Source of the DNA: Rhodocyclales bacterium
GTDB taxonomy: Bacteria; Pseudomonadota; Gammaproteobacteria; Burkholderiales; Rhodocyclaceae
NCBI GenBank assembly: GCA_016235025.1
Contig: JACRMV010000006.1
Span: 298,951 to 362,950, forward strand
DNA: 64,000 nucleotides
Direction of reading: 5' to 3'
Shown: positions 20,321-28,498 of the stretch, one piece after another
Position numbering within the stretch: the stretch's first letter is position 1
Layout of the letters: the number at the start of each line of letters is the position of its first letter
The notes under the pieces: model-generated
What the model was told of the DNA's origin: nothing
What the model saw: the letters and a program-made list of their open reading frames with translations, nothing else
Databases searched by the model: none
Program-made: the position numbers and the translations under genes

Positions 20321-22999
20321 TTACACCTTTGCCGGATTGGGTTTGCCAGGATCAATCGCATATTTCTTGATCGCCTCAACCACCTTGCTGCGCTCGATCT
20401 GGCCCTCGTCGGCCAGTGCCGTGAGCGCCGCCAGGGTAATCCAGCGGCGATCGACCTCGAAGAAATGACGCAGCTTTTCGCGTGTATCGGAACGACCGAA
20501 ACCATCCGTACCGAGCACCACATAGCGGCGCGGCACCCAGGCGCGAATCTGTTCAGCATACAGGCGGATGTAGTCGGTGGCGGCAACCACCGGCCCGCGG
20601 GTATCAGCGAGGCAGCTGGCGACATGCGCCTGACGCGGTGTGTCCATCGGATGCAGAAGATTCCAGCGGGCGCAATCCTGAGCATCGCGCGCCAGCTCGT
20701 TGAAACCCGGACATGACCACAGATCAGCCTCGACGCCCCAGTCCTCGCGCAACAGATCGGCCGCGGCGATCGTCTCGCGAAAAATCGTGCCGGAACCGAG
20801 CAACTGTACGCGCGGCCCGTTCGACCCCGCACCCTTCCTGAACGCATACATGCCCTTGAGGATATTCTCCGCCGCGCCTTCCGGCATGGCCGGATGCTCG
20901 TAGTTCTCGTTCATCACCGTCAGGTAATAAAACACATCCTCCTGCTCGGTCACCATGCGCCGCAGGCCATCCTGCACGATCACCGCCACTTCGTAGGCAA
21001 AGGTCGGATCGTAGGCGATACAGTTGGGCACCACGCCGGCAAACACCTGCGAATGGCCGTCTTCATGTTGCAGGCCCTCGCCGTTCAGCGTCGTCCGCCC
21101 GGCCGTACCACCAATGAGAAAACCGCGCGCACGCTGGTCGCCGGCCGCCCAGATCAAATCCATGGTGCGCTGCATGCCGAACATCGAATAGAAGACATAC
21201 ACCGGAATCATCTGCACGCCATGCGTCGAATAAGCGGTGGCAGCAGCGATCCAGTCGGCCGTGGCGCCCGCCTCGTTGATGCCGTCCTGGAGAATCTGGC
21301 CGTCGCGGGTTTCCTTGTAGAACATCAGCTGGTCGGCGTCTTGCGGCACATAGTTCTGGCCTTCATGATTCCAGATGCCGATCTGACGGAACAAACCTTC
21401 CATGCCGAAGGTGCGCGACTCATCGACCACGATCGGCACCATGCGCTTGCCGATCACCTTGTCTTTCAGCATCACGTTGAGCGCCCGCACAAACGCCATG
21501 GTTGAGGAAAATTCGCGCCCTTCACCACCGGCCTTCAGCAGCGCATCGAAGGCGGACAGCGGCGGCACCGGCAAGGCTTCGGCCTTGCGCCGGCGGGCCG
21601 GCAGGAAGCCGCCCAGCGCCATGCGCCGTTCGCGCATGTAATTGAGTTCTTTCGAGCCTTCCGCAAAGGTGAGATAGGGCAGCTTCTCGAGGTCCTCGTC
21701 CTTGATCGGCAGCTTGAAGCGGTCACGGAAATCCTTGAGCGAGGTGGTGCCCATCTTCTTTTGCTGGTGCGTGATGTTCTGCGCCTCGCCCGACTTGCCC
21801 ATGCCGTAACCCTTGATGGTCTTGGCCAGGATCACCGTCGGCTGCCCCTTGTGCGCAACGGCCGCGGCATAGGCGGCATATACCTTGTGCGGATCGTGGC
21901 CGCCACGATTCAGGCGCCAGATATCGTCATCCGACCAGTTGGCGACCATCGCCTTCAATTCCGGCGTGTTGAAGAAATGCTCGCGCACATAGGCGCCATC
22001 CTTCGCCTTGAAGGTCTGGTAATCGCCATCGATGCAATCCATCATGCGCTGCCGCAGCAGCCCGTTCTTGTCCTGGGCCAGCAGCGGATCCCAGTAGCCG
22101 CCCCAGATCAGCTTGATGACATTCCAGCCGGCGCCGCGAAAATCCGATTCGAGTTCCTGGATGATCTTGCCGTTGCCCCGCACCGGGCCGTCGAGCCGCT
22201 GCAAATTGCAATTGACGACGAAAATCAGGTTGTCCAGCTTCTCGCGTCCGGCCATGCCGATGGCGCCCATCGACTCCGGCTCGTCCATCTCGCCGTCACC
22301 GAGGAAGGCCCACACCTTGCGCCCTTCGGTACGGGCCAGGCCACGATCTTCAAGATACTTCATGAAGCGCGCCTGATATATCGCCTGCAGCGGGCCGAGT
22401 CCCATCGACACCGTGGGGAACTGCCAGAAGTCCGGCATCAGCCACGGATGCGGATAACTGGAAAGCCCCTTGCCATCCACCTCGCGGCGGAAGTTGTTCA
22501 TCTGTTCCTCGGAGAGGCGGCCGAGCATGAAGGCGCGCGCGTAAATTCCCGGCGATGAATGGCCCTGCACATAAACCAGGTCGCCGCCGTGTGACTCTGT
22601 CGGCGCATGCCAGAAATGATTGAAGCCAACGTCATACAGCGTGGCGGCCGAGGCATAGCTGGCGATATGACCGCCCAGTCCGGAATCATTCTTGTTGGCG
22701 CGCAGCACCATGGCCACCGCATTCCAGCGCGCATAGGCGCGGATGGTGTGCTCGACTTCATAGTCACCGGGCGCCGTTGGCTGCTGCTCGACCGGAATGG
22801 TGTTGAGGTAGTCAGTAGTCGCGCTGTAGGGAATATTGATGCCGGCGCGGTGACCCTCGGCGATCAGATGTTGAATCAGAAAGTGGGCTCGGGCATTGCC
22901 TTCGTGGCCGATTACCCCATTCAGCGCATCGAGCCATTCGCGAGTTTCCTGTGGATCTTCGTCGCCCGGCAGTGGCGCAGGTATTGTGTTGGCAGACAT
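20321..22999 (-). CDS. aceE: Pyruvate dehydrogenase E1 component (homodimeric type)
   Basis: 892 aa, close to the E. coli E1 length. I chose the ATG at 22999 because AAGGAA lies six bases upstream; an ATG at 23005 sits directly on that site. Decarboxylates pyruvate with ThDP. Signatures: S-A-A-T-L-Y-D-V-G-F-N-H-F, the ThDP motif G-D-G-E-M-D-E-P-E-S near residue 234, and D-Y-x-R-L-Y-A-E-Q near the C-terminus. First gene of aceE-aceF-lpdA. The 133-base upstream gap to the small ORF shows no clear promoter or PdhR site to me. Confidence 0.96.
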   Translation of the reverse strand: MSANTIPAPLPGDEDPQETREWLDALNGVIGHEGNARAHFLIQHLIAEGHRAGINIPYSATTDYLNTIPVEQQPTAPGDYEVEHTIRAYARWNAVAMVLRANKNDSGLGGHIASYASAATLYDVGFNHFWHAPTESHGGDLVYVQGHSSPGIYARAFMLGRLSEEQMNNFRREVDGKGLSSYPHPWLMPDFWQFPTVSMGLGPLQAIYQARFMKYLEDRGLARTEGRKVWAFLGDGEMDEPESMGAIGMAGREKLDNLIFVVNCNLQRLDGPVRGNGKIIQELESDFRGAGWNVIKLIWGGYWDPLLAQDKNGLLRQRMMDCIDGDYQTFKAKDGAYVREHFFNTPELKAMVANWSDDDIWRLNRGGHDPHKVYAAYAAAVAHKGQPTVILAKTIKGYGMGKSGEAQNITHQQKKMGTTSLKDFRDRFKLPIKDEDLEKLPYLTFAEGSKELNYMRERRMALGGFLPARRRKAEALPVPPLSAFDALLKAGGEGREFSSTMAFVRALNVMLKDKVIGKRMVPIVVDESRTFGMEGLFRQIGIWNHEGQNYVPQDADQLMFYKETRDGQILQDGINEAGATADWIAAATAYSTHGVQMIPVYVFYSMFGMQRTMDLIWAAGDQRARGFLIGGTAGRTTLNGEGLQHEDGHSQVFAGVVPNCIAYDPTFAYEVAVIVQDGLRRMVTEQEDVFYYLTVMNENYEHPAMPEGAAENILKGMYAFRKGAGSNGPRVQLLGSGTIFRETIAAADLLREDWGVEADLWSCPGFNELARDAQDCARWNLLHPMDTPRQAHVASCLADTRGPVVAATDYIRLYAEQIRAWVPRRYVVLGTDGFGRSDTREKLRHFFEVDRRWITLAALTALADEGQIERSKVVEAIKKYAIDPGKPNPAKV

Positions 23000-23132
23000 T
23001 GTCATTTCCTTATGAGAATCTACATCCCCCGCTCGCCGCCAGCATGCCGCCAGCAGTCGAACCCCTCCCTGATTCCGTGCGGGCATACGGCCACGCTGCC
23101 AGCAATTCTAGCGCAGCGCCGACAGTACTCTT

Positions 23133-23291
23133 CTATAACTCTTCGCCTCCATTCCATGCCGCGCGCTTCTGCCGCGCCCGGCTGGCGCGCTTGTCGCTGC
23201 GCTGGTGGACGCCACCTTTTTTCAGCAGCGGAGAGAGCGCCAGCGGATTGCGCGGCTTCAATCTTTTCTGGAGTTGTTTGGCGCGTTTCAT
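23133..23291 (-). CDS. Small basic protein of unknown function (52 aa)
   Basis: Reads [19 protein letters not shown] then S-P-L-L-K-K-G-G-V-H-Q, followed by an Arg/Lys-rich helix. Its ATG overlaps the bioC stop (ATGA), so it is translationally coupled to bioC. I recall similar very basic proteins of about 50 aa with an N-P-L/F-A-A core and G-x-H-x-x-S segment scattered in proteobacteria, without known function. The start is supported by the overlap. RNA or DNA binding is conceivable from charge alone. Confidence 0.5.
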   Translation of the reverse strand: MKRAKQLQKRLKPRNPLALSPLLKKGGVHQRSDKRASRARQKRAAWNGGEEL

Positions 23292-24106
23292 CGCGGATGA
23301 AACTTGATCACGGTGCGGCCATCGGCGCTGTGCTTCGACTCGCCTTTCCAGGCATGCCCATAAACGATCTCGAAGCGCAGCGGCAGGCGTCCGTCCGCGT
23401 CGCGTTCGCAGGCGGCAAACAGCCGCCGCCAGTCGCGAAATGTCTGCTGACCGAGCAGCGGATCGCGCACTCCGAGACAACGCTGGTCAGCAAGAAACTG
23501 GCGCGGACCGGAATAGCTGAAGCTGATCATTTCCATGTCCATCACCGGATCGGCGAAACCTGCTGCGAGCAGCATGTCGCCCAGATCGTGCATGTCGGGG
23601 AATTTTCTCACCGTGTCACCCACGCCGACTTTTCCCGCCGCATGGCGCAGTTCCTTCACGGTATCCGGCCCGAGCGTAGCGAACATCAGCAGGCCGCCGC
23701 TGCGCAAGCTGCGATGCCACTCGCGTAATGCCGGCAAGGGATCATCCAGCCATTGCAACATCAGGCTCGACCAGATCAGATCGAGCGTGCTCCCGGCCAA
23801 GGGCAGTGCCCGCGCATCGGCATTGACGAGCTGCGGGCCGCGCCTTGTCAAGCGCATCAGGCGCGGCGTGTGCATCCGTACCTGATGCACCATCGGCAGG
23901 ACGTAGTCGATGGCGATGGCCTGTGCCTGGGGATAACGTGCCTGCAATTCGCGAATGCCATCGCCGGTGGCACAGCCGATATCGGCCATGCGTTGCGGTG
24001 CGAGCTTGATGTAATCGAGCCGCTCCGCCATGCGCACAACGACTTCACGCGCCAGCACGGCGACTTCATCATAGGAAGCCGCAGCGCGCCCGAACTGGCG
24101 CTTCAC
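23288..24106 (-). CDS. bioC: Malonyl-[acyl-carrier protein] O-methyltransferase BioC
   Basis: 272 aa SAM-dependent methyltransferase that masks malonyl-ACP so fatty-acid synthesis can build pimelate for biotin. SAM motif [10 protein letters not shown] near residue 41, post-I acidic residue in A-I-D-Y, and S-S-L-M-L-Q-W as in BioC. Starts inside the bioB stop region (4-base overlap), which supports the biotin assignment. Residues K-V-G-V-G-D-T-V, just before [11 protein letters not shown], are encoded by a copy of the dispersed repeat. BioC relatives, as I recall them, have a short Pro-His-Val-Asn-type segment there instead. Confidence 0.9.
   Translation of the reverse strand: MKRQFGRAAASYDEVAVLAREVVVRMAERLDYIKLAPQRMADIGCATGDGIRELQARYPQAQAIAIDYVLPMVHQVRMHTPRLMRLTRRGPQLVNADARALPLAGSTLDLIWSSLMLQWLDDPLPALREWHRSLRSGGLLMFATLGPDTVKELRHAAGKVGVGDTVRKFPDMHDLGDMLLAAGFADPVMDMEMISFSYSGPRQFLADQRCLGVRDPLLGQQTFRDWRRLFAACERDADGRLPLRFEIVYGHAWKGESKHSADGRTVIKFHPR
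23609..23632 (-). repeat. Dispersed 24-bp repeat, copy 5 (inside bioC)
   Basis: 19 of 24 matches, same strand as bioC and in the V-G-A-G-D-T-A frame (here K-V-G-V-G-D-T-V). More diverged than intergenic copies, as expected if old and under coding constraint. Confidence 0.65.
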
Positions 24107-25095
24107 ACCGGAATCAGCCCCAGCCGTGCGAACAGCGCTTCATCGCGGTCGGCCTCGGGATTACCAGTGGTGAGCAGCTTGTCGCCGTAGAAAATCGAAT
24201 TGGCGCCGGCGAGAAAGCACAGCGCCTGCATCTCGTCACTCATCTGCTGGCGGCCGGCAGAGAGACGCACCATGGACTGCGGCATGGCGATGCGCGCCAC
24301 CGCGATGGTACGGACAAACTCAAAAGGATCGAGCGGCGGCGCGTTTTCCAGCGGCGTGCCGGGCATCGGCACCAGTTCGTTGATCGGCACCGATTCCGGC
24401 GGCGTTTCCATGTTCGCCAGCTCGGCCAGCAGTGCGGCACGTGCGCCGCGCGTCTCGCCCATGCCGACGATGCCGCCGCAGCATACCTTGATGCCCGCCT
24501 CACGCACTTTGGCCAGGGTATCGAACCGGTCGGCCTGGCTGTGCGTGGAAATCACCTGATCGTAAAACTCGGGCGCGGTATCGAGGTTGTGATTGTAGTA
24601 GTCGAGCCCGGCCTCCTTAAGCTTTTCGGCCTGGCCTTGCTTGAGCATGCCGAGCGTGACGCAGGTCTCCATGCCCAGCGCCTTCACTGCCGTGACCATT
24701 TCGGTGACGCGCTCCAGGTCTTTTTCCTTCGGCCCGCGCCAGGCGGCACCCATGCAAAAGCGTGAGGCGCCCTTGTCCTTGGCGGCCTGCGCGGCGGCGA
24801 TCACCTCTTCCAGGGCGAGCAAGTCTTCGCGCTGCACCTCGCCGTGCCGCGCCGCCTGCGAGCAGTAACCGCAATCCTCGGAACAGCCACCGGTCTTGAT
24901 CGAGAGCAGCGTCGAGCGCTGTACGGCGTTGGCGTCATGATGGCGACGATGCACCTCCTGGGCGCGAAACAACAGATCGTTGAACGGCAGATCGAACAGT
25001 GCCTCGATGGCGGACACGCTCCAGCGCACTGTGGCGGACGCAGATGGAACAACAGCATTTTTCTTGTGAATCACGACCGGAGCGGAAACTGTCAT
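24103..25095 (-). CDS. bioB: Biotin synthase
   Basis: 330 aa radical-SAM enzyme inserting sulfur into dethiobiotin. The cluster motif C-S-E-D-C-G-Y-C (C-x3-C-x2-C) is near residue 72, after L-S-I-K-T-G-G. Also N-H-N-L-D-T and G-G-I-V-G-M-G-E-T near the middle. First gene of bioB-bioC-small ORF. It diverges from comF across a 57-base gap. bioA, bioD and bioF are not in the window. Confidence 0.97.
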   Translation of the reverse strand: MTVSAPVVIHKKNAVVPSASATVRWSVSAIEALFDLPFNDLLFRAQEVHRRHHDANAVQRSTLLSIKTGGCSEDCGYCSQAARHGEVQREDLLALEEVIAAAQAAKDKGASRFCMGAAWRGPKEKDLERVTEMVTAVKALGMETCVTLGMLKQGQAEKLKEAGLDYYNHNLDTAPEFYDQVISTHSQADRFDTLAKVREAGIKVCCGGIVGMGETRGARAALLAELANMETPPESVPINELVPMPGTPLENAPPLDPFEFVRTIAVARIAMPQSMVRLSAGRQQMSDEMQALCFLAGANSIFYGDKLLTTGNPEADRDEALFARLGLIPV

Positions 25096-25152
25096 TTCAA
25101 AAGACTCGTTAGAATGCAGACAAGGCGCGCATCTTGGTGGAAGGAGCCGGGC

Positions 25153-25863
25153 TTGTCAATTGGACGCTGGCTGAAAAACTCCGTTGTGGCGAGCATCGCG
25201 GCGACACTGCCGCAGGATTGCCTGCTGTGCGGCGCCGCCAGCGGACAGGCTGCGCTGTGCCGTGGATGTGCAGCCAGCCTGCCGCAACTGAATACGCCAC
25301 GTTGCCCGCTCTGCGCCCTGCCGACGCCCGTCGCCGGCGCCTGCGGCGCCTGCCTCGCCCATCCGCCGCATTTCGACGCCACCACCGCCCTCTGGCGCTA
25401 CGCCTTCCCCCTCGATCAACTGATCCAGTCACTCAAGTACGCGCACCGTCTTGCCAACGCCGACTTTCTGGGCAAAGCGCTGGCGGCGCTGCCACTGGCG
25501 ATACGGCCAGACATCGTTTTGCCGGTGCCGCTGGCTGCAACGCGACTCAGGGAACGCGGCTTCAATCAATCCGTCGAACTGGCTCGCCCGCTGGCGCGGC
25601 GACTCGGCATGCCGCTGGAACTGGAGCGCATCCGCCGCTGCCGCGACACCCCGCCGCAGGCCGGCCTGCCGTGGAAAGAACGCGCCAAAAACATCCATCA
25701 CACCTTTGAATGCCGCGTCGATCTCACTGGCAAGAATATCCTGATCATCGATGACGTCATGACCACCGGCGCCACACTGAACGAACTGGCGCGCACCCTC
25801 AAGGCGCATGGCGCAGTGCGGGTGGAAAACCGCGTGCTGGCACGCGCGGTGAAGGGTGCCTGA
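25153..25863 (+). CDS. comF: ComF-family phosphoribosyltransferase-like protein
   Basis: 236 aa from a TTG at 25153, chosen because AGGAG lies six bases upstream; an ATG at 25114 would add 13 residues. The N-terminal zinc-finger part has C-L-L-C, C-R-G-C, C-P-L-C and C-G-A-C pairs. The C-terminal PRTase motif is [13 protein letters not shown]. ComF homologues are needed for DNA uptake in several naturally competent bacteria, but the family is near-universal, so competence is not implied. H-R-L-A-N-A-D-F in the middle is encoded by a repeat copy. Confidence 0.9.
   Translation: MSIGRWLKNSVVASIAATLPQDCLLCGAASGQAALCRGCAASLPQLNTPRCPLCALPTPVAGACGACLAHPPHFDATTALWRYAFPLDQLIQSLKYAHRLANADFLGKALAALPLAIRPDIVLPVPLAATRLRERGFNQSVELARPLARRLGMPLELERIRRCRDTPPQAGLPWKERAKNIHHTFECRVDLTGKNILIIDDVMTTGATLNELARTLKAHGAVRVENRVLARAVKGA
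25444..25467 (-). repeat. Dispersed 24-bp repeat, copy 6 (inside comF, antisense)
   Basis: 20 of 24 matches on the strand opposite to comF, in the frame giving H-R-L-A-N-A-D-F. The variant CTTGCC in the centre is shared with copy 15, which supports common origin rather than chance. Confidence 0.6.
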
Positions 25864-25958
25864 TTCCCGGGGACGCCATTTAATGCCCTATGCATGACAT
25901 GGCGCGAAGCAAGGGGTTTCGGCGATAATCGACCGTCCCGATTCCGTTTATTTTGCCC

Positions 25959-26351
25959 ATGGCCCTGCGCGATCCCGTCGATAAAAACCTGCTGCGCATG
26001 GAAGCACGGCGCTTTGCCTCCCGTTGCGAGGGCCACGTCGCCACCATCGAACGTGCCGACAACCTGCGTGAAGTGGCGCGCCTGGTCAGCACGCTGCACG
26101 CGTCCTACCCACTGAGCGAAGAATCCGCGGTCCGCGACGCGCTGCGCCTGGTGCAGATGCGCGCCGAGGATCGCGCGCGCGAGCTGATCCAGCAGCAGCT
26201 GCAAAACTATGCCCGCGTGGAAAGTTACCTGCGCGACAAATGGCGACGTACCCTGCTCGAATCCTGGAGCAACCTCACCGGCCCGCTGGCCCACCTGCGC
26301 CCCTGGGCGCAGGGCCGGCTCACCGTCGTCGAACAACAATTGCAGGATTGA
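25959..26351 (+). CDS. Hypothetical protein, helical
   Basis: 130 aa from MALRDPVDKN. Not recognised. It is predicted all-helical from its content, with many Arg, Glu and Leu, a central L-R-L-V-Q-M-R-A-E-D-R-A-R segment and a C-terminal amphipathic region; no signal peptide or membrane segment. A second Met two codons upstream is out of line with the usual spacing. GATAAT at 25922-25927 could be a -10 element. It lies between comF and the convergent mshN, so it may be a second gene in the comF transcript. Confidence 0.6.
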   Translation: MALRDPVDKNLLRMEARRFASRCEGHVATIERADNLREVARLVSTLHASYPLSEESAVRDALRLVQMRAEDRARELIQQQLQNYARVESYLRDKWRRTLLESWSNLTGPLAHLRPWAQGRLTVVEQQLQD

Positions 26352-26370
26352 TTCAGAAGCAGAAGCATTC

Positions 26371-26435
26371 ACCACGGAGCACGCGGGGAAAGGTCAGGCC
26401 CTGGTTTTTCCACCGCGCACCCGTGCTCCCCGTGG
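26371..26435. terminator. Long imperfect inverted repeat between convergent genes
   Basis: ACCACGG-AGCACG (from 26371) pairs with CGTGCTCCCCGTGGT (ending 26435) with a two-base bulge and a roughly 37-base loop containing a T-run. It lies between the plus-strand unknown gene and mshN on the minus strand, so it probably ends transcription from one or both sides. The related sequence family ACCACGGAG is a common intergenic remnant in betaproteobacteria, so the role is uncertain. Confidence 0.4.
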
Positions 26436-26449
26436 TTAACCAGTTTGGC

Positions 26450-27622
26450 TCAACGCAGTCGCTGCTCGATGTGCTGCGCCAGCTCCGGTGGCAATCCCGG
26501 CAGGCTGCGGGCCTTCAGGTAAGCCTCGCGCGCGGCGGCGCCCTGGCCATCGGCTTCCAGCGCGATGCCCAGTCCCGCCCACCAGCGCGCCTCGCCCGGC
26601 GCCAGACGCGTGGCGGCCTGGTAGCGTTCAGCCGCCTCGTGCGCACGTCCGGCACGATTGAGCAATACGGCGAGGAAACCTTGGTACTCGGCGTTGCGCT
26701 CGCCGCTGGCCGCCTGTTTCTCCATCAATTCGAGCGCCGCAGCGGCCTGGCTGCGCTCGACCAGCACCCGCGCCAGGGTCAGCGTCGAAGCCAGGCGCGC
26801 CGCCGGCAACTCGATGCCTTCGCGCAAGACCTGCTCCGCCGCTTCCCAGCGCCGCGCCTCGATCAACAGCGCCGCCAGCGCCTGGCGCGCCGCTGCCTGC
26901 TCGGGGAATACGGCCAGCGCCGCCTGGTAGCTGGTCAGCGCCTCATCCGCCCGCCCCGCACGCTGCGCTTCCCGTCCTTGTCGATAAAAAGCCTCGGCGC
27001 GTTCGGCCGGGGTGGGCACGCGCTCCTGCTTGTCGATTCGCGAGGATGCATCGGCAGGGGGCAAGCTGCCTGGCGCCGCCTTCAGAAGTGACTTGGCGGG
27101 AGCCGCAGCCACGGGCGGAAGAGACTCTGACGCCGCCCTGGACTCCAGCGTTGCCCCAGCCTTTGCTTCCGGCCTGGGTTCCTGTTTCGCCCTGGGTTCC
27201 GGCCTGGATGCCGGAGGGCTCGCCGCGGACTTCGGACTCACGTCGCGCTCATGTTTCGGCGCTTCGCTCTTTCCAGGGGCAGCCGACACGGCTTCGGCCG
27301 GATTCGCGCCAGGAAAAGTCGGCGCGGGCGATACGGCGGCCAGTACCGGCGCCGGGGCGACTTCCGGAGCAACACCCCCGCCCGGCACCGGGGAAGGCGC
27401 AACCGCCTGCGGTGGCGGGGGTGCAGAAGACGCGCCCCAGTACCTCCAGGCGGCCGCCGAGCTGGCCACCGCAATCAGGCCGGCCACCACCAGTTTTGGC
27501 CACAGCGGAGCAGGCGCCTGGCGCGCTGCCAGCGGCGTCACCGCCGCCGGCAGCGCGGTACGCTCATTCTCGCCTGCACGCCGCGCATCGAGATCGCGCA
27601 GCATTTTGTTCACCAGACTCAT
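26450..27622 (-). CDS. mshN: MshN-like TPR protein of the MSHA pilus locus
   Basis: 390 aa. MSLVNKMLRDLDARRAGE is the MshN/GspB-like N-terminal signature, followed by one transmembrane helix at about residues 42-62. A long Pro/Ala/Lys-rich linker runs to about 205 and is followed by several tetratricopeptide repeats. Likely an inner-membrane protein whose TPR part stabilises secretin or pilus assembly. Last gene of the locus. The linker segment [10 protein letters not shown] is encoded by a copy of the dispersed repeat. Confidence 0.8.
   Translation of the reverse strand: MSLVNKMLRDLDARRAGENERTALPAAVTPLAARQAPAPLWPKLVVAGLIAVASSAAAWRYWGASSAPPPPQAVAPSPVPGGGVAPEVAPAPVLAAVSPAPTFPGANPAEAVSAAPGKSEAPKHERDVSPKSAASPPASRPEPRAKQEPRPEAKAGATLESRAASESLPPVAAAPAKSLLKAAPGSLPPADASSRIDKQERVPTPAERAEAFYRQGREAQRAGRADEALTSYQAALAVFPEQAAARQALAALLIEARRWEAAEQVLREGIELPAARLASTLTLARVLVERSQAAAALELMEKQAASGERNAEYQGFLAVLLNRAGRAHEAAERYQAATRLAPGEARWWAGLGIALEADGQGAAAREAYLKARSLPGLPPELAQHIEQRLR
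27315..27338 (+). repeat. Dispersed 24-bp repeat, copy 7 (inside mshN linker, antisense)
   Basis: 23 of 24 matches. It is opposite to mshN and read as A-V-S-P-A-P-T-F, inside the low-complexity linker where length and sequence are free to vary. Confidence 0.82.
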
Positions 27623-27655
27623 CCCGCCTCTCCCCTCTTCCTGCTCATCGCTGCA

Positions 27656-28492
27656 TCACCATCTCCGCCACCAGGGCAGCGCGCAGGTACCTTCGGTATC
27701 GCGCCCCGCCAACAGCACATGGGAGCGGCCGACTGTCGCCCGGCCCTCGCCGAAGGCCAGCAGCAGCGACTTGTGCGCCAGGATGTTCAACAGCCGCGGC
27801 GTGCCGGCGGACAAGCGCCACAGCACGCGCGCCGTGGCCGGAGCGAAGAGATCGCCGCCACGATAACCGGCGACACGCAGCCGGTGCGCCAGATAATGCG
27901 CCGTCTCGTCGTGCCTCAATCCCGGCATCCGGTAATGAAACACGATGCGCTGGCGCAACTGGCGCACCGCGGGATTGGCCAGTTTTTCATCCAGCTCCGG
28001 CTGGCCGAACAGCACCACCTGGACCAGCTTGCGCTTTTCCGTTTCCAGGTTGGACAGCAGGCGCAACGCCTCCAGGCTTTCCAGCGGCATGCACTGCGCC
28101 TCGTCGAGCACCACGACGACCTTCTTGCCTTGCGCCGCCATCTCCAGCAGATGCAGATTGACCGCCTTGAGCAAGTGAAACTCGTTTTCCGAGGCTGGCA
28201 GCGTCAGCCCCAGTTCTTCGGCAATCGCTCCCAGCAGCGCCTGCGGCGCCAGCAGCGGGTTCGGCAGGTAGGCTACCTGGTAGCTGTCGTCGAGCGTCGT
28301 CAGGAAGCGCCGGCACAGCAGCGTCTTGCCGGTGCCGACTTCCCCGGCGATCTTGATGAAGCCTTCGCCGGCGGCAAGCCCGATCAGCAGTGTGTTGAGC
28401 GCCTCCTGATGGGCGTCGTTGGAATAGATGAAGCTGGTGTCCGGCGTGATGCCGAAGGGAAACTCGGAAAGGCCGAAATGATTGAGATACAT
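27656..28492 (-). CDS. mshM: MshM/ExeA-like AAA ATPase
   Basis: 278 aa. MYLNHFGLSEFPFGITPD is the typical ExeA/MshM start. Walker A G-E-V-G-T-G-K-T near residue 51, Walker B V-V-V-V-L-D-E-A-Q near 130. In type II secretion the ExeA-GspB pair helps place the secretin through peptidoglycan; here mshM sits between mshN and the secretin gene mshL in the expected order. Gaps are 33 and 6 bases. Confidence 0.9.
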   Translation of the reverse strand: MYLNHFGLSEFPFGITPDTSFIYSNDAHQEALNTLLIGLAAGEGFIKIAGEVGTGKTLLCRRFLTTLDDSYQVAYLPNPLLAPQALLGAIAEELGLTLPASENEFHLLKAVNLHLLEMAAQGKKVVVVLDEAQCMPLESLEALRLLSNLETEKRKLVQVVLFGQPELDEKLANPAVRQLRQRIVFHYRMPGLRHDETAHYLAHRLRVAGYRGGDLFAPATARVLWRLSAGTPRLLNILAHKSLLLAFGEGRATVGRSHVLLAGRDTEGTCALPWWRRW

Positions 28493-28498
28493 CGGCCC

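Noticed and set aside
25495-25507. 13-base match to the right half of the repeat (CTGGCGATACGGC) just after the comF copy.
   Set aside because: Half-length match that encodes an ordinary ComF segment; too short to call a copy.
28321-28345. About 20 of 25 bases match the repeat at the Walker A site of mshM.
   Set aside because: G-E-V-G-T-G-K-T is an essential conserved P-loop; similarity comes from protein function.
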